A stretch of DNA of 60,625 bases. Origin: JBOFZL01 sp051655155 (lineage in GTDB: Bacteria; Bacillota; Clostridia; Peptostreptococcales; Filifactoraceae). Both the position numbers and the translations under genes were made by a program. The stretch is taken from positions 1 to 60,625 of the forward strand of contig JBOFZL010000061.1 in NCBI GenBank assembly GCA_051655155.1. The letters are read 5' to 3'. Shown piece after piece: positions 6,849 to 16,711 of this stretch; position 1 is the stretch's first letter; each line of letters begins with the position of its first letter. The notes beneath the pieces were generated by a model. The model was not told the DNA's origin. It did not search any database and saw only the letters and a list, made by a program, of their open reading frames with translations.

Positions 6849-8384
6849 CTACATAAGTGGGGAAAATACCTTTATTATACTCTGAACAAGTTTGCCTATT
6901 CCCTTTGCATAGGGCAGATTATCTAGAGTTATTTCCTCTGATAGAGCAAGGGTTCTCTCATAGTCATGTTTCATATCAAGTATAGCTTTATTTTGGTACA
7001 TCCATGTGGCACATTCAAAGTGTAAGTATAAGCTTCTGAAATCAAGATTAATTGTGCCTATTACAGCTATTTCATCATCACAGACAAAACTTTTTGCATG
7101 AATAAAGCCGGGGCTATACTCGAATATTCTTACGCCTGCTTTTATAAGAGAAGGGTAATAGCTTCTTGCTATGGTGTGAACATACCATTTATCAGGAATA
7201 TGTGGCAGGGTTAAGATAACCTGAACACCACTTTTAGCTGCTGTTGTTAGTGCAGTTATCATTTCGTTGGTTATTACTAGATAAGGAGTATTTATATATA
7301 CATAGTCCTTAGCTGAGTTTATTATGTTCATGTATACGGTTTCTCCAACTGCCTCATTATCCAGTGGAGTATCACTGAAACTTTGGACAAAACCTTCTCC
7401 TACGAAAGGTTCTGGATGATATTTTTGTGGACTATATTCTTTAAGGTCAATAGGTTGGTTAGTATGGAAGCACCAAACCTGCAGGAACATTTCAGTGAGA
7501 TTTATTACTCCGTCACCTTCTAGTCTTATTGCTGTATCTTTCCAATGTCCATGCTTTTTAATATGGTTAATATATTCATCAGCTAAATTTATCCCACCGT
7601 TATAACCTATATAACCATCTATTACAGTGATTTTACGGTGATCTCTATTATTTACTAATATATCAAGCTTTAGTTCTAGTGGATTAAAGACTACCACCTT
7701 TATACCCATATCTCGAAGTTTTTGGTCATAATCTTTTGGTAAAGTGCCTACGCAGCCTGCATCGTCATACATAAGTCTAACTTCCACACCTTCTTGAACC
7801 TTTTGTTTTAGTATATCTAGGATACTATTCCAAAATAAACCTTCTTCTATAATGAAGTATTCCATAAATATAAAGTGCTTGGCTTGCCTTAAATCATTTA
7901 ATAAAGCCTGCATCTTATTTTCTCCAAGAGGATAATAATCAACCTTGGTATTGGTATGAGGGTAGGAGTTAGTCATATTTGAAATATAATCAGACTGTCG
8001 TTTAGCTTCTTTGGAACTTTCTTCAAGTTTATTTTTAGATTTCAAGTCAAGGGTGGAGGAGGTTACATTATCAAAATATCCGTTTTCTAAAGCCTTTTCC
8101 AGTTTTTTACCTGCTTTATTGTTTCCAAAGAGAAGATAGAACACTCCACCTAAGACAGGAAGAAGCATTATAAGTATTGCCCACGCCAGTTTATAGGATG
8201 GGTTAATATCTTTGTTAACTACATAAAGTAATACCCCTAAACTTAGTAGCACAAAAACTATATTTGCAAAGAGGTAGTTATCTTTTAGAAATATTATGGT
8301 GACTGTTAATATAATTATTTGTATTATGACTGCAATTACAAATAGGAATAATCGTCCTGTTATTAGTTTTAGTATTTTGTTCAT
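6849..8384 (-). CDS. cls: Cardiolipin synthase (phospholipase D family)
   Basis: A 511-residue protein of usual length for bacterial cardiolipin synthase. There are two N-terminal membrane segments (about 10-30 and 35-55) and a PLDc_N region with WAILIMLLPVLGGVFYLLFG. Two phospholipase D catalytic domains follow, with HKD-type motifs HRKITVIDGYIGYNGGIN and HAKSFVCDDEIAVIGTINLD. It condenses phosphatidylglycerol molecules to cardiolipin at the membrane. A good AGGAG precedes the ATG. It is monocistronic and convergent with the selenoprotein operon. Confidence 0.95.
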   Translation of the reverse strand: MNKILKLITGRLFLFVIAVIIQIIILTVTIIFLKDNYLFANIVFVLLSLGVLLYVVNKDINPSYKLAWAILIMLLPVLGGVFYLLFGNNKAGKKLEKALENGYFDNVTSSTLDLKSKNKLEESSKEAKRQSDYISNMTNSYPHTNTKVDYYPLGENKMQALLNDLRQAKHFIFMEYFIIEEGLFWNSILDILKQKVQEGVEVRLMYDDAGCVGTLPKDYDQKLRDMGIKVVVFNPLELKLDILVNNRDHRKITVIDGYIGYNGGINLADEYINHIKKHGHWKDTAIRLEGDGVINLTEMFLQVWCFHTNQPIDLKEYSPQKYHPEPFVGEGFVQSFSDTPLDNEAVGETVYMNIINSAKDYVYINTPYLVITNEMITALTTAAKSGVQVILTLPHIPDKWYVHTIARSYYPSLIKAGVRIFEYSPGFIHAKSFVCDDEIAVIGTINLDFRSLYLHFECATWMYQNKAILDMKHDYERTLALSEEITLDNLPYAKGIGKLVQSIIKVFSPLM

Positions 8385-8511
8385 TTCTGTGAACCTCCTT
8401 ATGTTAAGCTAAGTTAAGTATAACCTATTATTTAGAGTTTGGAAACATTTTATCATATTTTAATATAACTTATTTACAATTATGATATATAATGTACATG
8501 GAGGGATGTGT

Positions 8512-9501
8512 ATGTCTAAGAAAAAAAGTAAACGATTTTTTACCTATAGTGAGCAAGAAGAGTACTTAAATAGTAAGGGAATTAGATGTAGTAGCAAGGA
8601 AGAGAAAATAATTATTCGACGTCTTGGGTATTTTAATTTGTTAAGTGGTTATAAGTGGCCATTTGTGAAAGATACAACAAATAAGGAATCCTATGTATAT
8701 GCAAAGGGAACTACCGTTGAACAAATAGCCAAAGTTAAAGCCTTTGATGATGAACTAAGAGTTTTATTTTTAAGATATATTACAAAGGCAGAAGATGAGG
8801 TTAGGGCAGTTGCAGCTTATAAAATGGATGACTTTAATTTAAAAAATTTTGGAGAAACAATTTCTTGGAATGATACAAAGGCATATGGGTATGATAAGTC
8901 AAACAAAGAGATTAAACGACTTATAGCTCGGATGGAAAGAGAGTTGTCGTTCAATAAGACTAGTTATTTAGATGAATATAGGCGTAAGTATGACAAAGTT
9001 CCTACTTGGCTATTATTTAAGTTCATTGGATTCTCTACCTTTGTGAATGTTTTAAACTATGTTAAACCAGAAGTTAGGGATGAGTTAAGTTCTCTGTATG
9101 GATTTGAAACTAAAGATAGTAAATTAGATAATGAGCTTTTAATAACAGCTCTCCACTGGCTAAGAAAGATAAGGAACGTGTGTGCCCATAATGAACGGTT
9201 ATATGATACTAATGCGCCTGAAAGGGTAATAGAAAGATATTTTGAGCTTTTACCTGTAGAATACCATGGGTTAAAGGAGAGTAAAAGGATTATTGATGGA
9301 GTAATATATCTTAAATATTTTTTAGATGCCAATGACTATGCAGGGCTTATAGGTCAGCTGACGGCTATACTTAAGCATTTACAGGATAATATTATAGATG
9401 AAGGCTTTAGTAATGTTATCAGAGATATGGGAATTATTGATATTAGTCATTTAGACTGTCTTTTACAGGATAAAAAAGTGTCGGACTATTTAGGGTTATA
9501 G
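8512..9501 (+). CDS. Abi family (Abi_2, AbiD/F-like) HEPN protein
   Basis: A 329-residue protein with the AbiD/AbiF-type Abi_2 fold. The N-terminal RRLGYFNLLSGYKWPF block is characteristic, and R221-N-V-C-A-H226 forms the R-x4-6-H HEPN ribonuclease motif. Members act in abortive infection against phages, probably by cutting RNA. The start is set at ATG 8512 because GGAGGG (8500-8505) lies six bases before it; an in-frame ATG at 8482 has no such site. Its neighbours are housekeeping genes, so it looks like a solitary defence gene. Confidence 0.9.
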   Translation: MSKKKSKRFFTYSEQEEYLNSKGIRCSSKEEKIIIRRLGYFNLLSGYKWPFVKDTTNKESYVYAKGTTVEQIAKVKAFDDELRVLFLRYITKAEDEVRAVAAYKMDDFNLKNFGETISWNDTKAYGYDKSNKEIKRLIARMERELSFNKTSYLDEYRRKYDKVPTWLLFKFIGFSTFVNVLNYVKPEVRDELSSLYGFETKDSKLDNELLITALHWLRKIRNVCAHNERLYDTNAPERVIERYFELLPVEYHGLKESKRIIDGVIYLKYFLDANDYAGLIGQLTAILKHLQDNIIDEGFSNVIRDMGIIDISHLDCLLQDKKVSDYLGL

Positions 9502-9503
9502 TA

Positions 9504-9532
9504 TTGACTTAGGGTAACAATAATGTTATATT
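9504..9532 (+). promoter_or_regulatory. Sigma-A-type promoter of the AI-2E family gene
   Basis: TTGACT (9504-9509), a 17-base spacer and TATATT (9527-9532), placed 40 bases before the ATG at 9572, form a near-consensus vegetative promoter directly after the Abi gene. Confidence 0.75.
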
Positions 9533-9571
9533 AATTCTTTGTAATAATTAAATTTATTTAAGGAGAATAAC

Positions 9572-10738
9572 ATGGATAATAATAAGAGTGTTAATATAGT
9601 GAAGTTCTTACTTCCTGTATTTGTAATAATTTTTATTGGTTCACTTTATATTTTTGCACCAGAGAGAATAGGTAATGGCTTAGGTATTTTGACACCAATT
9701 CTAGGGGCAGTATTTATTGCTTATTTATTAGATTCTTTTGTGAGAATCTTAGGAAAACATTTGAAAATAAATCGAGGAATATCTGTCTTAATTGTTTATG
9801 GAATCTTAGTTGGCATTGTAACTTTATTTCTTTACAAAATAATACCAACCATAGTTACAAGTATTAATGAGGTTGTTGACTTTGCTGTAAATACAGACTC
9901 AAAATCGTTTATATCAACGTTACATCAAAAATTTGATTATAACTTTATAGATGATATAGTAAATTGGATAGAACAGTTTGGAAGTGAAATCAGAGAGTTT
10001 ATTAATTCCACATTAGTATATTTATCTAACTGGCTTATTAAACTGGCTGGTGGAGTGGCATCTAAGATAATTCCAATTTTTAGTACTTTTGTATTATCAA
10101 TATATATGTTACTGGAAAAAGATGATTTATTGGCAAGGGCTAAAAGAATGATTTATGCTTTTCTAAATAAAGAAAATGCTGATTATACAATGAATGCTTT
10201 TGGTCATGGGAATAGAATATTTAAAAGCTTTCTGGTTGGAAAAATTTTAGATTCCTTAGTTGTAGGTATAATAGCTATAATTGTATTTAGTGTTCTAAGA
10301 GTGCCACAAGCATTACTTCTTGGAACAATAATAGGTTTTTCAAATATCATTCCATATTTTGGACCGATTATAGGAGCAGTACCAGCAGTTACAATAACCT
10401 TATTTATAGCGCCACATAAGGCTATAGTGGTACTTGTATCAATCTTACTAATAGGTCAGCTAGATGCTAATTTTATTGATCCTAAGATTGTAGGCAAGAA
10501 CACAGGAGTTTCAGCTTTTTGGACAATAACTTCAGTAACCATAGGAGGAGCTGCTTTTGGTTTTGTGGGAGTTATACTTTCCGTACCGACAGTTGTTTTA
10601 ATCAAGACCTTGATTGAAGAAGGAGTAGAGAAAAGACTAATAGCTAAGGGAATGAAAGACTATGAAGTTAACAATATTAAAGTGATTGGAGCTCCAAAAG
10701 ATAAAATTAAAAAACCTAAGACAAAAAAAGAAGCATAA
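9572..10738 (+). CDS. AI-2E family transporter (PerM/YdiK-like)
   Basis: A 388-residue polytopic membrane protein with about eight helices. The family pattern is present: a long amphipathic middle region, then IIGFSNIIPYFGPIIGAVPA and the conserved DANFIDPKIVGK block near the C terminus. It ends in a Lys-rich cytoplasmic tail. Characterised members export autoinducer-2 or sodium ions, and the substrate here is unknown. AAGGAG precedes ATG 9572, downstream of its own promoter. The glutaminase gene begins 44 bases later and may be cotranscribed. Confidence 0.92.
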   Translation: MDNNKSVNIVKFLLPVFVIIFIGSLYIFAPERIGNGLGILTPILGAVFIAYLLDSFVRILGKHLKINRGISVLIVYGILVGIVTLFLYKIIPTIVTSINEVVDFAVNTDSKSFISTLHQKFDYNFIDDIVNWIEQFGSEIREFINSTLVYLSNWLIKLAGGVASKIIPIFSTFVLSIYMLLEKDDLLARAKRMIYAFLNKENADYTMNAFGHGNRIFKSFLVGKILDSLVVGIIAIIVFSVLRVPQALLLGTIIGFSNIIPYFGPIIGAVPAVTITLFIAPHKAIVVLVSILLIGQLDANFIDPKIVGKNTGVSAFWTITSVTIGGAAFGFVGVILSVPTVVLIKTLIEEGVEKRLIAKGMKDYEVNNIKVIGAPKDKIKKPKTKKEA

Positions 10739-10782
10739 TGCCTATTAACTGAAAATCAGAGTGTATTTACAGGAGGTAATAG

Positions 10783-11691
10783 ATGTCATTAAAAGATGTT
10801 ATTAAGATGGCAAGAGAAGAAGCTACTAAAGGTTGTCTAGCTAATTACATTCCAGAGCTTGCAAAGGGCAATCCAAAGGCAGTGGGTCTTTGTATAAAAT
10901 ACTTAGATGGAACTGAGATATGTGAAGGGGACGTGGATTATTCATTTACAATTCAAAGCGTATCCAAGGCAGTAATATTAATGAAAGTTTTGGAAGACAA
11001 TCCTATAGAAAAAGTGAGGGAGAAGATAAGTTTTTTTCCTACAACAGAAAGTTTCAACTCAATATTTCAGCTAGAAACTAAGAACAAAAATAGACCTTTA
11101 AATCCGTTTATCAATGCGGGGGCTATCGCAGCTATATCCATGTTGAAGGGAGATAGCTCAAAAGAAAAGTTTGATAACTTTTTTGAATTTTTTAAGAAGG
11201 CAGCAGGGAACAAGGACTTAAAGGTAAATGAAAAAGTATTCCAGTCAGAAAAAGCTACAGGCGATAGGAATAGAGCTTTGGCATATTTTATGAAAAGTAC
11301 AGGAGTAATTGAAGACAATGTAGAAGAAATATTGGATATATATTTTAGTATCTGCTCAATAGAAGTAACCTGTAGAGATGTTGCAAATATTGGACTTTGT
11401 TTAGCTAATAAAGGAAGATTAGATGATGGAACTTTCTTGGTATCAAAGTCTAATGCACAAATTGTAAAAGCTGTTATGGCAATTTGTGGACTTTATGAAG
11501 AATCAGGAGATTATATAGTAAATGTAGGTATCCCTTGTAAAAGTGGAGTAGGAGGAGGCATCATGGCAACAGTGCCAAATGTCTGTGGAATTGGAGTAAT
11601 AGGACCAGCCCTTAATGAACAAGGAAATAGTTGTGCGGGTATGTATATTTTAGAACGTCTGTCTACAATGAATAATTGGAGTATTTTCTAG
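10783..11691 (+). CDS. glsA: Glutaminase
   Basis: A 302-residue serine-dependent beta-lactamase-fold glutaminase of normal length. Catalytic S-V-S-K lies in FTIQSVSKAV, the NPFINAGAIA block binds substrate, and the C-terminal KSGVGGGIMATVP motif is intact. It hydrolyses L-glutamine to glutamate and ammonia in the cytoplasm. A strong AGGAGG stands seven bases before ATG 10783. A terminator follows immediately, so it ends its transcription unit. Confidence 0.96.
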   Translation: MSLKDVIKMAREEATKGCLANYIPELAKGNPKAVGLCIKYLDGTEICEGDVDYSFTIQSVSKAVILMKVLEDNPIEKVREKISFFPTTESFNSIFQLETKNKNRPLNPFINAGAIAAISMLKGDSSKEKFDNFFEFFKKAAGNKDLKVNEKVFQSEKATGDRNRALAYFMKSTGVIEDNVEEILDIYFSICSIEVTCRDVANIGLCLANKGRLDDGTFLVSKSNAQIVKAVMAICGLYEESGDYIVNVGIPCKSGVGGGIMATVPNVCGIGVIGPALNEQGNSCAGMYILERLSTMNNWSIF

Positions 11692-11710
11692 AAGCACAGT
11701 AGCCAATTAT

Positions 11711-11753
11711 AGACTAAATAGCTTAGCAGATTATCTGCTAAGTTATTTAGTCT
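11711..11753 (+). terminator. Rho-independent terminator after glutaminase
   Basis: AGACTAAATA-GCTTAGCAG pairs with CTGCTAAG-TTATTTAGTCT around a small AT loop, giving a stem of about 19 pairs followed by AATTTATT. Confidence 0.85.
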
Positions 11754-11795
11754 AATTTATTAGGGGCACAACATTATCCTCTGCTTTTTTAGAAT

Positions 11796-12037
11796 TTACT
11801 TTTCTTCATCTTGTTTTATAATTATTGGAATATAGCAACCTACATATAGTGCCATTAAAAAAATGATAATTAAAACAGCTATCATACTTTTAGGAAAATA
11901 CATATAAAAATTACTATTCACTACCACCAATATTTACTTTTATTGTTTGAATAATCTGAGATATAAAAACACCCTATGAAAAGATAACTAAGTCCAATAA
12001 AATAATATATCATTCTTTTTTTCATTTTTTCAAACAT
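11796..12037 (-). pseudogene. Frameshifted small two-helix membrane protein
   Basis: On the minus strand, ATG at 12037 opens a frame (MFEKMKKRMIYYFIGLSYLF...) that stops after a Lys-Tyr-Trp-Trp. A second frame continues at once with NSNFYMYFPKSMIAVLIIIF and ends IIIKQDEEK at TAA 11796. The 242-base span is two bases longer than a multiple of three, which fits a single indel. The joined product would be about 79 residues with two membrane helices. The family is not recognised, and chance cannot be excluded. Confidence 0.4.
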
Positions 12038-12135
12038 CACAAAAAGGTCAACTCTTTGTGTTCAATATATTGACATAGGTCTAAGTTAGCCTGTATAGTG
12101 AATAATAGGACTAAATTTGATTTGGGGTGTAAAAA

Positions 12136-13011
12136 ATGATAGGTTTAAAAAGAGGAACAGTGAAACTGTTCAACCACGAAAAAGAATGGGAGCTTGAAGC
12201 ACAGAGAACAATTTCTCGTTTGCATAAGATTTTAGGTTCTGTCGCAAGAGATATCCAACATGTAGGTAGCACATCTATTATCACGATAAAAGCTAAACCG
12301 ATAATTGATATTGCAGTTGCCGTAGATAATTTCAATGATGTGCTTGTGCGGGAAAGGGAATTCAATAATTATGGATTCTATTATCTTCCTAATGCAGAAC
12401 TGGAAGACCAACTTCTTTTTGCCGGCGGTAGCTATTATGACGGTACGGGAGATTTGCAAACCCACTTTATCCATATTGTTTTAAAAGATAGTATGGAATG
12501 GATAAACTACATCAATTTCAGAGACTATCTCAACAATACGCCAAAGGTCGCCAAAGCCTATGAGGATTTAAAAATATCACTCGCAACAGCTGTGCCCGTT
12601 GACAAAGATAGAGAACAATATCTAAGGGGTAAGCACGATTTTATTGTTTATACTTTAAGAAAAGCTCTTGTAAATTACTACCTTGGAAAAACCGTTGAAA
12701 TTAAAATTGACCGACCTATAGGCAGCACCCACCCTAAATACTCAGATATCATCTATCCTGTGAATTACGGATATATTTCGGGTGTCTTAGGTGGAGATGG
12801 CGAGGAGTTAGATGTTTATCTTCTTGGAGTAGATAACCCCGTAAAAGAATATATAGCTCGTGTCATAGGTATTATTCATCGTCATGACGATGTGGAAGAT
12901 AAACTTGTAGCTGCACCTGAAGGAATGAACCTTACCCAAACAGAAATCAAAGAATCAGTGGATTTTCAAGAAAAATATTACAAGAGTAGTATAGAAACTA
13001 TCCCACAATAG
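12136..13011 (+). CDS. GrpB-domain / inorganic pyrophosphatase-like fusion protein
   Basis: A 291-residue two-domain protein. Residues 1 to about 175 are a GrpB/UPF0157 nucleotidyltransferase-like domain (DIQHVGSTSI, KPIIDIAVAV). Residues about 183-291 resemble the core of family I inorganic pyrophosphatase (KIDRPIGSTHPKYSDIIYPV, YGYISGVLGGDGEELDVYLLG), but that core is shorter than a full enzyme. GrpB domains share the nucleotidyltransferase fold, so linking one to a pyrophosphate-handling domain is plausible. The GC content is visibly higher than in the surrounding genes, and it begins the accessory island. Confidence 0.85.
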   Translation: MIGLKRGTVKLFNHEKEWELEAQRTISRLHKILGSVARDIQHVGSTSIITIKAKPIIDIAVAVDNFNDVLVREREFNNYGFYYLPNAELEDQLLFAGGSYYDGTGDLQTHFIHIVLKDSMEWINYINFRDYLNNTPKVAKAYEDLKISLATAVPVDKDREQYLRGKHDFIVYTLRKALVNYYLGKTVEIKIDRPIGSTHPKYSDIIYPVNYGYISGVLGGDGEELDVYLLGVDNPVKEYIARVIGIIHRHDDVEDKLVAAPEGMNLTQTEIKESVDFQEKYYKSSIETIPQ

Positions 13012-13061
13012 ATTTTTATTTAAAAAGATAAAGGACGTTGGGGTAATAAAAATACTGTGTT

Positions 13062-13164
13062 ACAGCGACTGAGGGCATAGCAGAAAAAAGATTAGCAAAA
13101 AACTGGGATTTTAAAGTTACTGCAATACAAAAGGATAGCGGTTGTGCTATAATTCTGGTATAGG
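13062..13164 (+). pseudogene. Short coding remnant before hsdM
   Basis: One frame here reads ATEGIAEKRLAKNWDFKVTA and onward to a TAG, with a protein-like composition but no start codon or ribosome-binding site. It looks like the 3' end of a deleted gene. No family is recognised. Confidence 0.25.
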
Positions 13165-13215
13165 AAATTTTGCAAATAAAAAAGAAAACATATATAGATT
13201 AACGGAGGAAATTAA

Positions 13216-15330
13216 ATGGATAACCAAACCTACAATCAAATTGTGAATTTTATCTGGGGTATTGCAGACGATTGTCTGAGAGATGTATACGTCAGAGGAA
13301 AATACAGAGACATAATTCTTCCTATGACAGTTATTAGAAGGCTAGATGCTGTACTGGAACCGACCAAAGAAGCTGTGCTTAAGATGAAAAAAGAGCTGGA
13401 TACTGTTGGCGTTATTGAGCAGACCGCTGGCTTGTGCAGTGCAGCAGGACAAGCTTTCTACAACTCTTCCTCCTTCGTACTTAGAGATCTTAAGTCCAGG
13501 GCAAAGAACCAACAGTTAAAAGCAGATTTTATTGCATATCTTGATGGTTTCTCTCCGAATGTACAAGAAATACTTGCAAAGTTTGAGTTTAGAAATCAAA
13601 TCGACCGTATGATTGACGCAAACATTCTGGGGGCGGTCATTGAAAAGTTTGTTAGCCCCACAGTTAATCTGAGTATTAACCCTATTTTAGACGACAAAGG
13701 CGAGGTGAGAATTCCTGGGCTTGATAATCATACAATGGGAGTTATCTTTGAGGAACTTATTCGTAAATTTAACGAAGAAAACAATGAGGAAGCTGGAGAA
13801 CACTTCACCCCAAGAGACGTGGTAGAGCTGATGGCAGATATGACAATAATGCCAGTAGTCGACAAATTGAAGGATGGCTCTTATCTTGTCTATGACGGTG
13901 CCTGTGGTACTGGAGGAATGCTTACCATTGCAGAAGAGCGTTTACTAGAGCTTGCAAAGAAACACAATAAGCAGGTTTCAATCAATCTTTTTGGGCAAGA
14001 GATCAACCCCGAAACCTATGCCATAACAAAAGCAGATATGCTACTGAAAGGTGAAGGGGAGCAGGCTGATAATATCAAACTGGGTTCAACCTTATCAGAT
14101 GACCAGCATTCTACAAAGTATTTTGACTTTATGCTTTCCAATCCCCCATATGGGAAGAGCTGGAAGACGGATATGGAACGCTTAGGTGGGAAAGGTGATA
14201 TCGCTGATACTCGTTTTGTAGTTTCCCATAAAGACGAACCAGAACTGAAAATGATTCCAAGGTCAAGTGATGGACAGCTACTGTTCCTAGCCAACAAGAT
14301 CAGTAAGATGAAACACAATACAGAGCGGGGAAGTCGTATTGTTGAAGTTCACAACGGCTCATCATTATTTACCGGAGATGCAGGCCAAGGTGAAAGCAAT
14401 CTAAGAAGATACATTGTTGAGAATGATTGGCTAGAGGCTATAGTGGCACTACCTGAAAATATGTTTTACAACACAGGGATTGCTACTTTCATTTGGATTG
14501 TCACCAATCGAAAAGCAGCACATAGGAAAGGCAAGGTACAGTTGATTGATGCAACATCCATGAAATCGCCTCTTCGAAAAAATCTCGGCAATAAAAACTG
14601 TGAATTCACACCTGAAATTAGAACCGAGATCACTAAACTTCTGATTGATTTTAAGGAAACAGAGCAGTCAAAGGTTTTTGATAATAAAGAGTTTGGGTAC
14701 TCAAAGATTACAGTTGAAAGACCGCTTAGGCTCTCGGTGGACCTATCACAAGCACATTTAGAGGGATTCGAGGCTGTTTGTGGTGTATCAGATGATATGC
14801 CGGTTATGAGACTTCTTGAGGAAGTGGCAAAACAGTTTGACCATGGCAAAGTCATGGATTTTAATATCTTTGAAAAAGTCTTAGTCAAGATGGCAGATAA
14901 ATTGAATATGAAATTGCCGGCTAAGCGTATGAACTTTATTAAAAACCAGTTTGCAGAGGTAGATGAATCCGCAGAGAAAGTAATTAAGAGGATTCTTAAA
15001 ACCAACAAAGCAGAAGCAAACCCTCTTTACGGATTGTACAAGACAGAGCAGGGGATTGTTGAATATGAACCTGACACCAACTTACGTGATACAGAACAGG
15101 TACCTCTATTGCACGAGGGTGGTATTGAAACTTTCTTTAGGGATGAAGTATTGACATTTGCACCAGATGCATGGATTGATTCTACAAAAACACAAATTGG
15201 CTATGAAATCAGCTTTACAAAGTATTTCTATAAACCGGTGAAACTTAGAGCATTAGATGAGATTGTTAAAGACATTAAAGCCTTAGAAGCCGAGACTGAA
15301 GGCTTGCTGAATGAGATTATAGGGGGCTAA
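13216..15330 (+). CDS. hsdM: Type I restriction-modification DNA methyltransferase, HsdM
   Basis: A 704-residue N6-adenine methyltransferase. An N-terminal helical HsdM_N region is followed by the SAM-binding motif (YDGACGTGGML, about residues 228-238), the catalytic N-P-P-Y (SNPPYGKSW, about 309-317) and a long C-terminal extension that makes it larger than the roughly 500-residue EcoKI type. ACGGAGG (13201-13207) precedes ATG 13216. The specificity gene starts five bases after its stop. It protects host DNA and is the core of the restriction complex. Confidence 0.96.
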   Translation: MDNQTYNQIVNFIWGIADDCLRDVYVRGKYRDIILPMTVIRRLDAVLEPTKEAVLKMKKELDTVGVIEQTAGLCSAAGQAFYNSSSFVLRDLKSRAKNQQLKADFIAYLDGFSPNVQEILAKFEFRNQIDRMIDANILGAVIEKFVSPTVNLSINPILDDKGEVRIPGLDNHTMGVIFEELIRKFNEENNEEAGEHFTPRDVVELMADMTIMPVVDKLKDGSYLVYDGACGTGGMLTIAEERLLELAKKHNKQVSINLFGQEINPETYAITKADMLLKGEGEQADNIKLGSTLSDDQHSTKYFDFMLSNPPYGKSWKTDMERLGGKGDIADTRFVVSHKDEPELKMIPRSSDGQLLFLANKISKMKHNTERGSRIVEVHNGSSLFTGDAGQGESNLRRYIVENDWLEAIVALPENMFYNTGIATFIWIVTNRKAAHRKGKVQLIDATSMKSPLRKNLGNKNCEFTPEIRTEITKLLIDFKETEQSKVFDNKEFGYSKITVERPLRLSVDLSQAHLEGFEAVCGVSDDMPVMRLLEEVAKQFDHGKVMDFNIFEKVLVKMADKLNMKLPAKRMNFIKNQFAEVDESAEKVIKRILKTNKAEANPLYGLYKTEQGIVEYEPDTNLRDTEQVPLLHEGGIETFFRDEVLTFAPDAWIDSTKTQIGYEISFTKYFYKPVKLRALDEIVKDIKALEAETEGLLNEIIGG

Positions 15331-15334
15331 GAAA

Positions 15335-16711
15335 ATGACGAATAATGAGCTTAGACCTTATGAAAACTATAAAAACATTGATTTACCTTGGTTAAGTAGT
15401 ATCCCATCCCATTGGGAGGTTAGCCGTAATAAAAATGTGATGCTCCAATCCAAATCATTAGTAGGGAGTAATCATCATGAATATAAACTCCTGTCCCTAA
15501 CACTAAACGGAATTATAGCAAGGGACTTGGCTAATCCAAAAGGTAAATTTCCAAAAGAGTTTGATACCTACCAAATAGTCAATGAAAATGACTTGGTTTT
15601 CTGCTTATTCGACATCGATGAAACACCAAGGACTGTTGGAATATCATCAATGGAAGGCATGATCACTGGAGCATATACACTATATAAAGTAAAAAATGCA
15701 AATGCGAGATTTTTGTATTACTATTACTTGGCGATTGATAACAATAAACTATTAAAACCATTATATACAGGACTTAGAAAGGTGGTTAATTCTGATGCAT
15801 TTTTACGTACCAAACTACCTATCCCACCTAGATATGAGCAAGATCAAATAGTTAGGTACCTTGACAGTAAGATTGCTAAAATTAATAAGTTTATTAAGAC
15901 TAAGAAAAAGCTTATTGAAACATTGAAAGAACAGCAACAAGTTGTTATCAATAAAGCGGTTACAAAAGGTTTAGACTCAACAGTAAATATGAAACCTTCA
16001 GAGATTGAAGGGATTGGTGATGTTCCAGACCACTGGACTATATTAATGAATCGGAGAATTTATAAGGAGAACTGTAGAACTTTTAGTAGTAATCAAGAGA
16101 CAGTTCTATCATTATCGCAAAAAGAAGGAATTATACCGTATGAAAAAATGAAAGAAAGATCCCTTCATACATCATCTTACGAAAACTGGAAATTGGTGTA
16201 TGAAAATGATTTGGTTCTTAATAGATTCAAGGCACATTTGGGTGTGTTTTTTAGTTCTGAGTTAAGAGGGATTGTTACTTTCCATTACGGAGTTTTTGAA
16301 CCAATTAGAAAAGTTGAGTCAAAGTATTTCGAACATCTATACCATACAAATGCTTTTAGAGCTATATACGCAGGAAGATCTAATGGAATGACGGTTGGCT
16401 TACAAAATTTATCCAATCAGAATTTTTACAAAGTATATACACTACTACCACCATATGACGAACAAGTTCAGATTGTTAAATTTATTGAGGCTGAAATAGA
16501 AAAAAGTAATCTAGTTATATCTGGTATTGAAAGAGAACTTAAGCTTGTATTGGAGTTTAAAACTCGCATTATTTCTGATGTAGTTATGGGTAGAGCAGAT
16601 GTTCGAAATTTAGTTATTGAGGATATAGTAGAAGAATTTCTCGAAGAAATGGAAATAGACGAGGATTCATTAGATGAAGATATTCCTTTAGAAGAGGGTG
16701 GTGATGAATAA
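15335..16711 (+). CDS. hsdS: Type I restriction-modification specificity subunit, HsdS
   Basis: A 458-residue protein with two target-recognition domains. Each begins with the usual HsdS signature (LPWLSSIPSHWEV near residue 18 and IGDVPDHWTI near 226), and each is followed by a helical spacer (IVRYLDSKIAKINKFIKTKK and IVKFIEAEIEKSNLVISGIE) that sets the distance between half-sites. The target sequence cannot be read from the protein. Its TAA shares a base with the hsdR ATG (TAATG). Such genes often differ between strains. Confidence 0.95.
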   Translation: MTNNELRPYENYKNIDLPWLSSIPSHWEVSRNKNVMLQSKSLVGSNHHEYKLLSLTLNGIIARDLANPKGKFPKEFDTYQIVNENDLVFCLFDIDETPRTVGISSMEGMITGAYTLYKVKNANARFLYYYYLAIDNNKLLKPLYTGLRKVVNSDAFLRTKLPIPPRYEQDQIVRYLDSKIAKINKFIKTKKKLIETLKEQQQVVINKAVTKGLDSTVNMKPSEIEGIGDVPDHWTILMNRRIYKENCRTFSSNQETVLSLSQKEGIIPYEKMKERSLHTSSYENWKLVYENDLVLNRFKAHLGVFFSSELRGIVTFHYGVFEPIRKVESKYFEHLYHTNAFRAIYAGRSNGMTVGLQNLSNQNFYKVYTLLPPYDEQVQIVKFIEAEIEKSNLVISGIERELKLVLEFKTRIISDVVMGRADVRNLVIEDIVEEFLEEMEIDEDSLDEDIPLEEGGDE

